Numbered from the stretch's first letter, positions 8,078-17,498 are shown. The stretch is DNA of 64,000 bases from Cognatundibacterium aquatile (GCF_014699135.1 NZ_JACOFT010000002.1:310001-374000); one strand, 5' to 3'. The notes: generated by a model from the letters alone, not told the origin. Numbers and translations are program-made.

Positions 8078-8151
8078 AAATACTGGGGGGAGTATATTTT
8101 TACGTCCTTGTTTTACGCTGACAATAAGGCGAAAAAGGCAGATACTCCCCC
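8078..8151 (+). repeat. Intergenic palindromic repeat, copy 2 (ATACTCCCC family)
   Basis: Begins with AATACT-GGGGGG-AGTATATT (8079-8098). The core is CGTCCTTGTTTTACGCTGACAA, followed by AAAAAGGCAG, and it ends with ATACTCCCCC. The TTTACGCTGACAAT core is shared with copy 4. It lies in the 311-bp gap between the RsmI-like gene and maf (7886-8196), which otherwise holds no recognisable feature. Confidence 0.85.
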
Positions 8152-8196
8152 AATTTTGCTAAAAACAGAGCATTTTTCTGAGTTATTATCGATTCA

Positions 8197-8814
8197 TCAG
8201 CGATAAAACTGAACGCCAGCGTTGCGCAGCATGTCTGTCAGTGCAATCAATGGCAATCCCGTCAGTGCGGTCGGATCATCGCTTTGTATCGACGCTAAGA
8301 TGCTGATGCCGAGCGCTTCGTTTTTCGCGCTGCCGGCGCAATCGTAGGGCTGTTCAATACGCAGATAGGCATCGAGTTCTGCATCCGGCAAATCGCGGAA
8401 GCGGACGATGGTCTGCACGTCGCGCAATTGCACCGCTGGCTGCGCGCCTGAGCGGGTATCCAACAGGCATAATGCGGTATGGAAAACGACTTCTTTGCCG
8501 CGCATGAGTTGCAATTGTTTTAAGGCGCTGGCATGATCGCCGGGTTTGCCGATGTGGATGCCATTCAGTGTCGCAACCTGGTCGGAACCGATAATGAGTG
8601 CATTTTCTGCGGAATTTTCAGCAGACGATGCTAACTGTCTGGCGATGGCTTCAGCTTTTTGTTGTGCCAGCCGCAGGGCGGTGGCGTCCGGTGTTTCGCC
8701 ATGGTGGGCGGTTTCATCGATATCCGGCACCAGTGAATCGAATGGGATTTGCAGCCGGGATAATAATTCGCGGCGATAGACCGAGCTGGAGGCAAGAATC
8801 AGGCGTGGATTCAT
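8197..8814 (-). CDS. Maf family nucleotide pyrophosphatase, YceF subgroup
   Basis: Maf proteins hydrolyse non-canonical nucleotides; the YceF subgroup prefers 7-methyl-GTP. The 205-residue product shows LASSSVYRRELLSRL (residues 5-19), DIDE, GSDQVATLNG with the catalytic Asp, GKPGDHASALKQL, and the C-terminal TALTGLPLIALTDML. The SSSVYRRELL and GSDQV forms point to YceF rather than to the dTTP/UTP group. The start at MNPRLILASSS is preferred by alignment; an in-frame ATG at 8865 would add 17 residues rich in Ser and His. It is transcribed away from the yceD-rpmF operon. Confidence 0.88.
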   Translation of the reverse strand: MNPRLILASSSVYRRELLSRLQIPFDSLVPDIDETAHHGETPDATALRLAQQKAEAIARQLASSAENSAENALIIGSDQVATLNGIHIGKPGDHASALKQLQLMRGKEVVFHTALCLLDTRSGAQPAVQLRDVQTIVRFRDLPDAELDAYLRIEQPYDCAGSAKNEALGISILASIQSDDPTALTGLPLIALTDMLRNAGVQFYR

Positions 8815-8943
8815 CAGGCTTGCGTTGTGCTGTGAGTGCGGTGAGTCAGACTGGTGCTTGATCATATTCAGGGAATTCAGCGGGAAATAGCAGGTGTAAG
8901 AGCTGGTGTAAGTCGTTTTGGCTTAAAAAATGCCTGTAAGCCT

Positions 8944-8973
8944 TTGACTAACAAGGCCGAGTGCTGTTATTAT
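8944..8973 (+). promoter_or_regulatory. Probable sigma-70 promoter of the yceD-rpmF-plsX-fab operon
   Basis: TTGACT (8944-8949) and TATTAT (8968-8973) are separated by 18 bp and lie 28 bp before the yceD start. Both hexamers are near consensus. The position in the divergent maf/yceD gap supports the call. Confidence 0.65.
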
Positions 8974-9001
8974 CGCAGGTTTTCTGGGTTCAAATAATCC
9001 T

Positions 9002-9526
9002 ATGCAAGCTTTTGTGATTGACGCTTTCGCGTATTGTCGGCTCGAAGAGCAGCGTTCGGGAAGCATTTTAGTCGCAGATTTACCCCGGCTTTCAGGCGAG
9101 AGTGCAAACACCGATGGTGCATTGAACTGGTCTTTGTCTGGCGGTAAAGATGCACTGGGTCATCCACGGCTGGTGTTGAGTGTGACTGGTAGCGTGAATC
9201 TGATGTGCCAGCGCTGCCTGACACCATTTGCATATGAAATTGACTCTGAATCTGTATTGATACTCGCCAAAAACGAAGAAAATGCCGATGAAATTGACGC
9301 ATTGCTTGATGATGACGAGGTCGATGTTGTAGTAGGCAGCAAAGCATTTGATGTCAATGATTTGATCGAAGATGAAGCGCTGCTCGCAATACCCCAATCG
9401 CCCAAACATGCAGTATGCCCGGATGTATCGTTGGCTTCAGCAAATACTACTGCAGCGATTGAAGCAGAAGTCAGTAAAAAAGAATCACCTTTTGCTGTGT
9501 TGAAGAAAATTAATGGGCGTACCTAG
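9002..9526 (+). CDS. yceD: YceD family protein (DUF177), 23S rRNA accumulation protein
   Basis: The 174-residue product belongs to DUF177/YceD, a protein implicated in 23S rRNA accumulation and ribosome assembly. The typical CQRCLTPF motif (about residues 69-76), where two cysteines resemble half a metal site, is present, as is the acidic segment LLDDDEVDVV and the C-terminal SPFAVLKKI, which matches the family's usual end. The linkage yceD-rpmF-plsX-fab is conserved across proteobacteria and fits the order here. It is first in the operon, with a promoter at 8944-8973. Confidence 0.92.
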   Translation: MQAFVIDAFAYCRLEEQRSGSILVADLPRLSGESANTDGALNWSLSGGKDALGHPRLVLSVTGSVNLMCQRCLTPFAYEIDSESVLILAKNEENADEIDALLDDDEVDVVVGSKAFDVNDLIEDEALLAIPQSPKHAVCPDVSLASANTTAAIEAEVSKKESPFAVLKKINGRT

Positions 9527-9664
9527 TGGCATTATTCTGAAAAAACACTCAGGTCGAAGTATTGTTAGGGATTCTTGGTTGGCGATGTTCGCATTGCGAT
9601 GTGCGCATTCTTTAGCCAGGTGTGTAAATTTTTAGAAACATTTTTTGAAGTATTAGGAGTTATC

Positions 9665-9847
9665 ATGGCAGTTCAGCAAAATAAAAAGTCCCCATCCAAG
9701 CGTGGCATGCACCGTTCCCACGATTTCCTGACTGCACCACAGTTAGGTATCGAGCCAACAACTGGTGAGACACATCTGCGTCACCACATCAGCCCTAACG
9801 GCTTTTACCGTGGTCGTAAAGTATTGAAAACTAAGAACGACGAGTAA
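9665..9847 (+). CDS. rpmF: 50S ribosomal protein L32
   Basis: L32 is a small protein of the large ribosomal subunit. The 60-residue product begins [20 protein letters not shown] and ends [12 protein letters not shown], the normal betaproteobacterial form with many basic residues and no zinc-binding cysteines. The frame extends upstream to 9575 but the true start is the ATG at 9665, preceded by AGGAG at 9654-9658. It follows yceD by 138 bp and is followed by a terminator at 9868-9906, so part of the transcription stops before plsX. Confidence 0.97.
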   Translation: MAVQQNKKSPSKRGMHRSHDFLTAPQLGIEPTTGETHLRHHISPNGFYRGRKVLKTKNDE

Positions 9848-9867
9848 TCTCTGTTCTTGTTAAAGGA

Positions 9868-9906
9868 AGCGGCGTGACGAGTCTCGTACTTGGCGCCGCT
9901 TTTTTT
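9868..9906 (+). terminator. Intrinsic terminator after rpmF
   Basis: AGCGGCG and CGCCGCT form a GC-rich stem around a 19-nt loop containing a second small dyad (ACGAGtCTCGT), followed by seven T residues. It probably attenuates transcription from rpmF into plsX. Confidence 0.8.
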
Positions 9907-10093
9907 ACGCCTGTTTTTCCCGAATTCTGGTGTTCAGATTTGTCTGTGCCCTGATTTTATAAACACGTTTCTGGATCCAGACTGATTTTCTCTGTTTTTT
10001 CTTTTTTTCATTTCTGTGTGGAAATGGAATTGACGGAAATTGCCTCTCCGTTTGGTACACTAGTCGTTTCGGATCGAAGTTTAGTAACACTAC

Positions 10094-11164
10094 ATGACAA
10101 TAAAAATTTCCATAGACTGCATGGGTGGCGATCACGGCCCGTCAGTTACAGTGGCGGCGGCGGTTGCTTTCGCTCATCGCGAGCCTGATGTTGAATTTCT
10201 GCTGGTCGGGCTTGAATCCGTTATCCAGGCTGAACTTAAAAAGAACCATGCCGAACATCATCCACGCATGAAAATAATCCACGCTACCGAAGTGGTGGAA
10301 ATGGACGATCCTATCGAGATTGCACTGCGTCGGAAAAAAGATTCTTCAATGCGTGTTGCCGTCACTCAGGTAAAAGACGGACATGCGCAAGCCTGCGTCT
10401 CAGCTGGCAACACAGGTGCTTTGATGGCGGTATCGCGTTACGTCCTGAAGACCATGCAAAGCGTGGATCGCCCAGCAATCAGCGGCATGCTGCCAAATCA
10501 AAAAAATCTGCCGACTTACATGCTGGATCTCGGTGCGAACGTTGATTGCGAACCTTTGCATCTGCATCAGTTTGCGATTATGGGATCGGCACTGGTATCT
10601 GCGCTGGAAGGTAAGGAAAGACCGAGTATTGGTCTGTTGAACGTCGGTGAAGAGGATATTAAGGGTAATGACGTCGTTAAAAAAACCGCGCAGTTGCTGC
10701 GGGCTGATCACGAACGTGGGTTGTTGAATTTTTATGGCAACGTTGAGGGTAATGATATATTTAAAGGCACCACCGACATCGTGGTGTGTGACGGTTTCGT
10801 CGGTAACGTGACCTTGAAAGCAGCCGAGGGCATGGGGCGTTTTGTAAAGACGACCCTGACTGGCGCATTTAAGAGTAATCCATTGAATATGTTGGGTGCG
10901 CTGATTGCGCGCGGTGCTTTAAAGTCGATTTCGCAGACGATGAACCCTTCCAACTACAATGGCGGTTGTTTACTTGGTTTGCGCGGTCTGGTTTTTAAAA
11001 GCCACGGCAGTGCAGATAAATATAGCTATGAGTGGGCAATACAGCGCGCATTTGATGCGGCAAAAAATGATGTCCTGACTCGTATTTCTAATTCGATGGC
11101 GAAACTCATGCCAGTGGCAGACCTGGCTTCGCCTGAAGATAATAATGACCTGATGGCAAAATAA
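10094..11164 (+). CDS. plsX: Phosphate acyltransferase PlsX
   Basis: PlsX makes acyl-phosphate from acyl-ACP, feeding PlsY for phospholipid synthesis; it is a peripheral membrane enzyme. The 356-residue protein begins [20 protein letters not shown] and contains [30 protein letters not shown] and [16 protein letters not shown], all characteristic. A possible promoter, TTGACG with TACACT near 10031-10062, has a 20-bp spacing, longer than usual. fabH follows after 4 bp, indicating co-transcription. Confidence 0.97.
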   Translation: MTIKISIDCMGGDHGPSVTVAAAVAFAHREPDVEFLLVGLESVIQAELKKNHAEHHPRMKIIHATEVVEMDDPIEIALRRKKDSSMRVAVTQVKDGHAQACVSAGNTGALMAVSRYVLKTMQSVDRPAISGMLPNQKNLPTYMLDLGANVDCEPLHLHQFAIMGSALVSALEGKERPSIGLLNVGEEDIKGNDVVKKTAQLLRADHERGLLNFYGNVEGNDIFKGTTDIVVCDGFVGNVTLKAAEGMGRFVKTTLTGAFKSNPLNMLGALIARGALKSISQTMNPSNYNGGCLLGLRGLVFKSHGSADKYSYEWAIQRAFDAAKNDVLTRISNSMAKLMPVADLASPEDNNDLMAK

Positions 11165-11168
11165 GCGC

Positions 11169-12155
11169 ATGACAATTTTTAGCAAAATCATAGGTACTGG
11201 CAGCTATCTGCCAGCAAAAAAAGTCAGTAACCAAGAGTTGGCTGACCAGTTGGCAAAAAAAGGGATAGAAACTTCCGACGAGTGGATCGTTTCCCGTAGC
11301 GGCATTTCATCACGCCATTATGCGGATGAAGGGGAGAAGTCCAGCGATATGGGTGTCGAGGCCGCGAAAAAAGCGCTGGAAGCAGCGAAGCTGACGCCTG
11401 ATGACATTGATTTGATTATTCTGGCGACGTCCACCCCGGATTTTATTGGTGGATTTCCGAGTACAGCCTGCGTGGTGCAGAATAAATTGGGCTTGACCAA
11501 TGGTGCGCCTGCGATGGATGTGCAGGCCGTTTGCAGCGGCTTCATGTACGGCATGTCTATCGCTGACAGCATGATTAAATCCGGTGCGCATAAAAATGTG
11601 CTGGTCATCGGGGCGGAAGTGTTTTCCCGTATTCTTAATTTTGATGATCGCACCACTTGCGTGTTGTTTGGAGATGGCGCCGGTGCGGTGATAATGAGTG
11701 CGTCGAATGAACCCGGGGTGCTGGCGACCAAGTTGCATGCCGATGGCGGATACGCAGACATCTTGTCTGTGCCAGGTACTGTGCAGGATGGCGCCATTGC
11801 AGGAAGTGGTTATTTGCAGATGGATGGCCAGGCAGTCTTTAAACTGGCGGTATCTGTGTTGGAAAAAGTGGCGAATGAGGCATTGGCGCAGGCTGGCTTG
11901 AACGCGGAGGATATTGACTGGCTGATTCCTCATCAGGCAAATCTGCGCATCATGCACAGTACCGCAAAGAAAATGCGTTTGCCTTTAGAGAAGTTGGTCG
12001 TGACGGTTGATCAGCATGGCAATACGTCGGCGGCGTCAATTCCTCTGGCACTGGATCAGGCTGTGCGCGATGGCAGGGTACAGCCCGGCCATAAAATATT
12101 GTTAGAAGGCGTTGGTGGCGGATTTACCTGGGGTGCCGCCATTGTGCAGATGTAG
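11169..12155 (+). CDS. fabH: 3-oxoacyl-ACP synthase III
   Basis: FabH starts fatty acid synthesis by condensing acetyl-CoA with malonyl-ACP. The 328-residue product has the Cys-His-Asn triad: Cys122 in [10 protein letters not shown], His in [10 protein letters not shown] and Asn in HGNTSAAS. The C-terminal [13 protein letters not shown] is typical. It starts 4 bp after plsX and ends 33 bp before fabD. Confidence 0.97.
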   Translation: MTIFSKIIGTGSYLPAKKVSNQELADQLAKKGIETSDEWIVSRSGISSRHYADEGEKSSDMGVEAAKKALEAAKLTPDDIDLIILATSTPDFIGGFPSTACVVQNKLGLTNGAPAMDVQAVCSGFMYGMSIADSMIKSGAHKNVLVIGAEVFSRILNFDDRTTCVLFGDGAGAVIMSASNEPGVLATKLHADGGYADILSVPGTVQDGAIAGSGYLQMDGQAVFKLAVSVLEKVANEALAQAGLNAEDIDWLIPHQANLRIMHSTAKKMRLPLEKLVVTVDQHGNTSAASIPLALDQAVRDGRVQPGHKILLEGVGGGFTWGAAIVQM

Positions 12156-12188
12156 TAATCAACATAACCAAAGAGAGACATAGATAAT

Positions 12189-13121
12189 ATGACCCAATTT
12201 GCATTTGTATTTCCCGGGCAGGGTTCGCAAGCGATCGGCATGCTGAATGGCTTTGCTGATAATCCTGTGGTTCAGCAAACGATCGCTGAGGCATCTGATG
12301 CCTTGCAGTTTGATCTGGGAAAACTGATTTCCGAAGGGCCGAAGGAAGCGCTCGATTTAACGACGAATACGCAGCCGGTGATGTTAACTGCTGCGGTTGC
12401 CTGTTACCGCGCATGGATTGCTGCTGGTGGTGCTGCACCTAAATTGGTGGCAGGCCATAGTCTCGGTGAATATTCCGCATTAGTGGCTGCCGGCGTGATT
12501 GCGTTTAAAGATGCGGTTCCTCTGGTACGGTTTCGTGCGCAGGCAATGCAGGATGCCGTGCCTGTTGGTCAAGGCGGAATGGCGGCGATTCTTGGCTTGA
12601 GCGATGAGGATGTCATTGCTGCGTGTAACGAAGCGGCCGAGGGTGAGGTTGTTGAAGCCGTCAATTTCAATGCGCCTGCGCAAGTGGTGATTGCAGGTAG
12701 TAAGGCGGCTGTTGAGCGCGCCTGCGAAATTGCCAAAGCAAAAGGCGCCAAGCGCGCTCTGACGCTGCCAGTTTCCGCACCATTTCACTCGTCCTTGCTC
12801 AAACCAGCATCTGACAAGCTGCGTGAATATATGGCTGGGATCGCGTTTTCGGCACCAGCGATTCCATTGATTAATAACGTTGACGTCGCGATCGTGACAG
12901 ATCCTGCGCTGATCAAAGATGCTTTGGTTCGTCAGGCGGCGAGTCCGGTTCGTTGGGTTGAAACCATTCAGGCGGTACATGCAAGTGGTATACGCAACGT
13001 TATTGAATGCGGTCCTGGCAAGGTATTGGCTGGTTTGACTAAGCGTATTAATGCAGAACTGATCGGTGAAGCAATTTACGATCAGGTAACTCTGGAAAAA
13101 GTATTGGAATCTTTAAAATGA
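12189..13121 (+). CDS. fabD: Malonyl CoA-acyl carrier protein transacylase
   Basis: FabD moves the malonyl group from CoA to ACP. The 310-residue product begins MTQFAFVFPGQGSQ. The nucleophilic serine is in GHSLGEYSAL, the catalytic His in APFHSSLL, and the substrate Arg in VRFRAQAMQ. The stop overlaps the fabG start by 4 bp (ATGA), showing translational coupling. Confidence 0.97.
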   Translation: MTQFAFVFPGQGSQAIGMLNGFADNPVVQQTIAEASDALQFDLGKLISEGPKEALDLTTNTQPVMLTAAVACYRAWIAAGGAAPKLVAGHSLGEYSALVAAGVIAFKDAVPLVRFRAQAMQDAVPVGQGGMAAILGLSDEDVIAACNEAAEGEVVEAVNFNAPAQVVIAGSKAAVERACEIAKAKGAKRALTLPVSAPFHSSLLKPASDKLREYMAGIAFSAPAIPLINNVDVAIVTDPALIKDALVRQAASPVRWVETIQAVHASGIRNVIECGPGKVLAGLTKRINAELIGEAIYDQVTLEKVLESLK

Positions 13122-13870
13122 CCCGACAATTAGAAAATCAAGTCGCTTTAGTGACCGGCGCATCGCGCGGTATTGGTAAGGCAATTGCTATTGCATTGGC
13201 ACAGGCTGGTGCAAAGGTGATCGGTACTGCAACGACTGAAGCAGGTGCTGAGGCGATTTCTGCCTATCTTGCCGATGTTGCCCCTGGTGCAGGCAAGGGC
13301 GTTGCATTCAACGTGAATGATGTTGAGCGCTGTACGTCACTGGTGGATGAAATCCAGAAGGAATACGGCAGTCTGTCAATTCTCGTTAATAATGCGGGAA
13401 TTACTCAGGATCAGCTTGCAATGCGTATGAAAGAAGAAGATTGGGATAACGTTATCACCACCAATCTGAATTCAGTGGCCCGTTTATCCCGTGCAGTATT
13501 GCGCGGCATGATGAAGGCAAAACATGGCCGCATCATCAATATTACGTCTGTGGTCGGTTCATCCGGTAATCCGGGGCAAATGAACTATGCTGCGGCTAAG
13601 GCAGGTGTGGCTGGCATGAGTCGTGCATTGGCGCGTGAGATCGGTAGCCGCAACATTACCGTTAACTGTATTGCTCCCGGATTTATCGATACGGATATGA
13701 CAAAGGCGCTGACGGATGAGCAAAAGGCGGCAATTTTGGTGCAAATCCCGATGGCGAAACTTGGTCGTCCGGAAGATATTGCAGCAGCAACGGTCTTTTT
13801 GGCGTCGCCAGATGCAGGTTATATTACCGGTACGACCCTTCATGTTAATGGTGGGATGTACCTGGCATAA
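13118..13870 (+). CDS. fabG: 3-oxoacyl-ACP reductase
   Basis: FabG reduces 3-ketoacyl-ACP with NADPH in each elongation cycle. The 250-residue short-chain dehydrogenase has the cofactor motif GASRGIGKAIA, NNAGIT, a catalytic serine region (NITSVVGSSGNPGQ), the YxxxK motif in YAAAKAG, and ends in GTTLHVNGGMYLA. It overlaps fabD by 4 bp and lies 149 bp before acpP. Confidence 0.97.
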   Translation: MTRQLENQVALVTGASRGIGKAIAIALAQAGAKVIGTATTEAGAEAISAYLADVAPGAGKGVAFNVNDVERCTSLVDEIQKEYGSLSILVNNAGITQDQLAMRMKEEDWDNVITTNLNSVARLSRAVLRGMMKAKHGRIINITSVVGSSGNPGQMNYAAAKAGVAGMSRALAREIGSRNITVNCIAPGFIDTDMTKALTDEQKAAILVQIPMAKLGRPEDIAAATVFLASPDAGYITGTTLHVNGGMYLA

Positions 13871-13937
13871 TTTATTTAACGATAGTTGGCGGTAATTTCT
13901 GCGAAAATAACAGGAGTTATTGCTAAAATCGTCAGGC

Positions 13938-13968
13938 TTGCTTTTTTTGCGTACAAACCTGCTAAAAT
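13938..13968 (+). promoter_or_regulatory. Possible acpP promoter
   Basis: TTGCTT (13938-13943) and TAAAAT (13963-13968) are separated by 19 bp, about 50 bp before acpP. acpP usually has a strong promoter of its own in addition to read-through from fabG, which fits, but the spacing is long and the -35 is weak. Confidence 0.35.
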
Positions 13969-14019
13969 GCGCGCACTTTCTGTAAGCCCTTATTTTTGAT
14001 TTTTTCACTGGAGATACAC

Positions 14020-14259
14020 ATGTCCGATATCGAACAACGCGTTAAGAAAATCGTCGCTGAACAACTGGGCGTCGCTGAAGCTGACATCAAAATTGAATCC
14101 TCTTTCGTTGATGATCTGGGTGCTGATTCCCTTGATACCGTTGAACTGGTGATGGCACTCGAAGACGAATTCGAAATGGAAATCCCTGACGAACAAGCTG
14201 AAAAAATCACAACTGTGCAACAAGCGATTGATTACGCTACTGCACACGTTAAGGCGTAA
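14020..14259 (+). CDS. acpP: Acyl carrier protein
   Basis: ACP carries growing acyl chains on a phosphopantetheine arm. The 79-residue acidic protein begins [17 protein letters not shown] and has the GADSLDTVE motif with Ser37 as the attachment site. The start is the ATG at 14020, with TGGAG at 14009-14013, not the upstream in-frame ATG at 13996. fabF follows after 35 bp. Confidence 0.98.
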   Translation: MSDIEQRVKKIVAEQLGVAEADIKIESSFVDDLGADSLDTVELVMALEDEFEMEIPDEQAEKITTVQQAIDYATAHVKA

Positions 14260-14294
14260 TTCGGTTACCACGTTTTTAAATCCAGGAGAAGCGC

Positions 14295-15536
14295 TTGAGT
14301 CGTACGCTTAAACGTCGTGTCGTTGTAACCGGACTTGGATGTATCTCGCCCATTGGCAATTCAATTGCTACCGCGTGGGATGCTGCAAAAGCTGGCAAAT
14401 CTGGTATCGCTACGATTACCAAATTTGATGCAACTCCCTTTTCCACGCATTTCGCTGGAGAAGTGAAGGACTTCAATGTCGAGGATTACATTCCGGCAAA
14501 AGAAGCTCGTAACATGGACACTTTCATCCATTTCGGCATTGCCGCGGGGATGCAGGCGTTTCAGGACAGTGGAATGGTTGTTACCGAAGAGAATGCCGAA
14601 CGCATCGGTGTTATCGTCGGTTCCGGTATCGGTGGCTTGCCGCTGATCGAAGCAACGAAAGAAACCTTGATTGAACGTGGTCCACGCCGCATCAGCCCAT
14701 TTTTCGTGCCAGCGTCTATCATCAACATGATTTCGGGTAATTTATCGATCAAATATGGCTTGAAAGGGCCAAATCTGGCGATAGTTACAGCATGCACGAC
14801 CGGCCTGCATTGTATAGGTCAGGCTGCACGCATGATTGAATACGGTGATGCAGACGCGATGATTGCCGGTGGTGCAGAGTCAACGATTTCTCCGTTAGGT
14901 TTGGGTGGCTTTGCGTCAGCCCGGGCGCTTTCTTCCCGTAATGATGATCCTGCGACTGCCTCTCGTCCTTGGGACAAAGACCGCGATGGCTTTGTACTTG
15001 GCGAAGGTGCTGGCGTCATGATGCTGGAAGAATATGAACATGCGAAGGCGCGTGGTGCAAAAATTTATGCTGAAGTGATTGGCTTCGGTATGAGTGGTGA
15101 TGCATATCACATTACTTCGCCTAGTATGGACGGTCCACGCCGCAGTATGATTAACGCAATGAAAAATGCGGGTATTAATGCTGATCAGATTGATTATCTG
15201 AATGCACATGGAACGTCGACGCCGTTGGGTGATAAGAATGAGACTGACGCGATTAAGGCAACATTTGCGGACCATGCATATAAATTGACGGTGAATTCCA
15301 CTAAATCCATGACGGGGCATTTGCTCGGTGGTGCAGGCGGGATTGAATCTGTATTTACGGTATTGGCACTGCATAATCAGGTGTCACCACCGACAATTAA
15401 TATTTTTAATCAAGATCCTGAGTGTGACCTCGACTATTGTGCAAACGTAGCCAGAGACATGAAAATTGACTATGCGATGAAGAATTCGTTTGGTTTTGGC
15501 GGTACAAACGGAACTTTGATTTTCGCAAAAATATAA
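14295..15536 (+). CDS. fabF: 3-oxoacyl-ACP synthase II
   Basis: FabF elongates acyl-ACP, including the temperature-dependent palmitoleate to vaccenate step. The 413-residue protein has Cys167 in TACTTGLHC, His in [12 protein letters not shown] and His in [14 protein letters not shown], followed by [12 protein letters not shown]. It starts at TTG, supported by a strong AGGAGA site at 14284-14289 and by alignment of [13 protein letters not shown] near the N-terminus. A terminator at 15553-15594 closes the operon. Confidence 0.96.
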   Translation: MSRTLKRRVVVTGLGCISPIGNSIATAWDAAKAGKSGIATITKFDATPFSTHFAGEVKDFNVEDYIPAKEARNMDTFIHFGIAAGMQAFQDSGMVVTEENAERIGVIVGSGIGGLPLIEATKETLIERGPRRISPFFVPASIINMISGNLSIKYGLKGPNLAIVTACTTGLHCIGQAARMIEYGDADAMIAGGAESTISPLGLGGFASARALSSRNDDPATASRPWDKDRDGFVLGEGAGVMMLEEYEHAKARGAKIYAEVIGFGMSGDAYHITSPSMDGPRRSMINAMKNAGINADQIDYLNAHGTSTPLGDKNETDAIKATFADHAYKLTVNSTKSMTGHLLGGAGGIESVFTVLALHNQVSPPTINIFNQDPECDLDYCANVARDMKIDYAMKNSFGFGGTNGTLIFAKI

Positions 15537-15552
15537 TTCATCAGTACATTAG

Positions 15553-15594
15553 AAAAAGGCACTTTGTTTCTTTGAAATGAAGTGCCTTTTTGTT
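15553..15594 (+). terminator. Intrinsic terminator after fabF
   Basis: AAAAAGGCACTT pairs with AAGTGCCTTTTT across a 15-nt loop with a following T-rich stretch. It ends just before the start codon of the next gene (15598). Confidence 0.88.
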
Positions 15595-15597
15595 TAT

Positions 15598-16080
15598 ATG
15601 ACGATATCCGTTCGGGTCACCATTAAACCATCGAGGCTACTGCTCTATCTGCTCTGCATGATGGTTGTACTCGCAAACATAGGCTGGTATTTATTCCTAT
15701 TAAATAGACAATTACCATCTATTCCATTTTTAATCGCGGTAGCTGGTTTTGCAATCGTGAGTGTTCTGTCGTTGATGGTGATGAGATCAAGAAGGCCGGT
15801 CTATGATCTTAGTGTGTTTAAGAGTGGCGATATTTTTCTTCAGATGACAGGGCAGATTGGTTCATCGACGGCAGTTAAGTTGCATCGCAGTAGCGTCATT
15901 TGGCAGTATGTGATGGCTTTACGTTTTGCTTCCGATGATGGAAAAATTCACCGTATTCTTATCCTGCCAGATTCAGTTAGCCTGACAGCGTTTCATCGAT
16001 TGCGGGTGACTCTGTTATGGATACTGATGCATCACGACAAAGTGGCCGCAACGAATACGAAGGGGGCAGGGAACTTTTAA
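15598..16080 (+). CDS. YgfX-like small membrane protein
   Basis: This 160-residue protein has two hydrophobic segments near the N-terminus (about residues 13-33 and 39-60), followed by a soluble domain of about 95 residues. The layout (two close membrane helices then a beta-rich domain with ILPDSVSLTAFHRLRVTL) fits YgfX-type proteins often encoded beside rpoE in betaproteobacteria. Function here is unknown; E. coli YgfX is linked to an antitoxin-like partner absent here. The ATG at 15598 is chosen over 15577, which lies inside the fabF terminator. Its last codons overlap a sigma-E-like -35 box. Confidence 0.6.
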   Translation: MTISVRVTIKPSRLLLYLLCMMVVLANIGWYLFLLNRQLPSIPFLIAVAGFAIVSVLSLMVMRSRRPVYDLSVFKSGDIFLQMTGQIGSSTAVKLHRSSVIWQYVMALRFASDDGKIHRILILPDSVSLTAFHRLRVTLLWILMHHDKVAATNTKGAGNF

Positions 16081-16098
16081 CCCGGATGCCCACTCATA
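16070..16098 (+). promoter_or_regulatory. Candidate sigma-E promoter of rpoE
   Basis: GGAACTT (16070-16076) and TCATA (16094-16098) are separated by 17 bp. This resembles the E. coli sigma-E consensus (GGAACTT, about 16 bp, TCnnA). It lies about 75 bp before the rpoE start and overlaps the stop codon of the ygfX-like gene. Auto-activation of rpoE is known in many bacteria. Confidence 0.5.
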
Positions 16099-16173
16099 CT
16101 TGCAGACATTGATGCTGAATGCAGTTGTGCACATTAAACTAAAAATAAGATTAATCAAAAACGGGATGATTGA

Positions 16174-16776
16174 GTGACGACAGAGCGCGAGATAGACCAG
16201 ATATTGGTTGAGCGCGTGCAGCGTGGAGATAAAAAGGCATTTGAGCTTCTGGTTTCCAAATACCAACGGAAACTAATGCGGCTCGTGTCTCGTCTCATCT
16301 ATGATCAGGCTGAGGCAGAGGATGTGGTGCAGGAGGCATTTATAAAAGCCTATCGGGCTTTACCTAATTTTCGTGGTGATTCAGCTTTTTATACGTGGCT
16401 TTACCGGATAGGCATCAACACTGCAAAAAACTATCTGGTCACACAGGGACGCAGGGCGCCGACATCAACCGATGCTGATGTCGATGAGGCTGAAACTTTT
16501 GTTGATGCAGATGGACTAAGGGATATCAATACGCCTGAATCTTTATTGGCAAGTAAGCAGATTGCGGAGACTGTCAATGCAGCGATGTCTTCTTTGCCTG
16601 AAGAGTTAAGGAATGCAATCACTCTAAGAGAGATTGAGGGCTTGAGTTACGATGAAATTGCCGACGTCATGTTGTGCCCGATTGGTACTGTACGCAGCAG
16701 AATATTTCGTGCCCGCGAGGCGATTGCGGAACGATTGAGACCGATTTTAGGAACGAATCTGGATCAGCGTTGGTAG
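16174..16776 (+). CDS. rpoE: RNA polymerase sigma-E factor (RpoE/AlgU)
   Basis: This ECF sigma factor directs the envelope stress response. The 200-residue protein has region 2 (RLIYDQAEAEDVVQEAFIKA, FRGDSAFYTWLYRIG) and region 4 (LREIEGLSYDEIADVM, GTVRSRIFRARE). It starts at a GTG, preceded by GGGATGA. The anti-sigma gene rseA starts 3 bp after the stop, and rseB and mucD follow, forming the classical stress operon. A sigma-E-like promoter is upstream. Confidence 0.96.
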   Translation: MTTEREIDQILVERVQRGDKKAFELLVSKYQRKLMRLVSRLIYDQAEAEDVVQEAFIKAYRALPNFRGDSAFYTWLYRIGINTAKNYLVTQGRRAPTSTDADVDEAETFVDADGLRDINTPESLLASKQIAETVNAAMSSLPEELRNAITLREIEGLSYDEIADVMLCPIGTVRSRIFRAREAIAERLRPILGTNLDQRW

Positions 16777-16779
16777 TTG

Positions 16780-17493
16780 ATGTCAGATAATGAATTGAAC
16801 AGGCATGATTTTTGTAGAAATATGATGACCGAAACCAGGAAAAACGAAAACATATCAGCGTTGCTTGATGGCGAGATAGACAATGTCGCGCTGGATGCCA
16901 TACTTACAGATATGGATTCGACTGAAAGCAAAGATGTTTGGGGGCTCTATCACCACATAGGTGATGTGTTGCGCTCAGACGATCTTGCTACGCCTTTAAG
17001 CGCAGATTTTAATCAGCGTTTTGCAGCACGCTTTGCCAGCGAACCAGCTATTTTGATGCCAAAGATGCACGTTAAGAATGAAGCGAAAGAGTCGGATAAG
17101 CCGCAATATCTTCGCTCATATCTGTCCGTTGCGACTGCTGCAGTAGCTGCTTTGTTTGCGTTCGTATTTGTGCCGCAGTTGCTGCAGTTAAATCAAAATC
17201 AGGTGCAGACCGTACAGGTATCTGAAATTGTCTCACCAAAATCAGCAAACAAACTGCAACTGGCGTCAGCGTCGGTGACGCCTGATTTGTCGACGAAGGA
17301 GCTTGCACAAGTTGAGCAGGCAGTGGAATCCTCTAAACAGGTAAATGAGCGTCAGACTGCACCGGTCGAAATGCTGCGCGATCCCAGAATTGATAGCTAT
17401 CTGATTGCTCATCAAAAATTTTCCCCGGCAATTAGTGCTGGTACGCAGTATGTTACCCGGGCGAATGCAGTTTCTGGCCCAGCGGAGAAGTAA
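16780..17493 (+). CDS. rseA: Anti-sigma-E factor RseA (MucA)
   Basis: RseA is an inner-membrane protein that holds sigma-E inactive until proteolysis by DegS and RseP. The product (237 aa from this start) has the sigma-binding motif NENISALLDGEID, a single transmembrane helix around residues 115-133 (VATAAVAALFAFVFVPQLL) and a periplasmic C-terminal part. The start is uncertain: an ATG at 16780 directly follows rpoE, but ATG codons at 16822 and 16825 lie closer to the conserved motif. The rseP gene that would cleave it is also in this window (58821-60188). Confidence 0.88.
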   Translation: MSDNELNRHDFCRNMMTETRKNENISALLDGEIDNVALDAILTDMDSTESKDVWGLYHHIGDVLRSDDLATPLSADFNQRFAARFASEPAILMPKMHVKNEAKESDKPQYLRSYLSVATAAVAALFAFVFVPQLLQLNQNQVQTVQVSEIVSPKSANKLQLASASVTPDLSTKELAQVEQAVESSKQVNERQTAPVEMLRDPRIDSYLIAHQKFSPAISAGTQYVTRANAVSGPAEK

Positions 17494-17498
17494 GGATT

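Noticed and set aside
10031-10062. TTGACG and TACACT as the plsX promoter
   Set aside because: The 20-bp spacing is outside the usual 16-18 (19) range. It could still be a weak promoter, but I do not list it as a feature.
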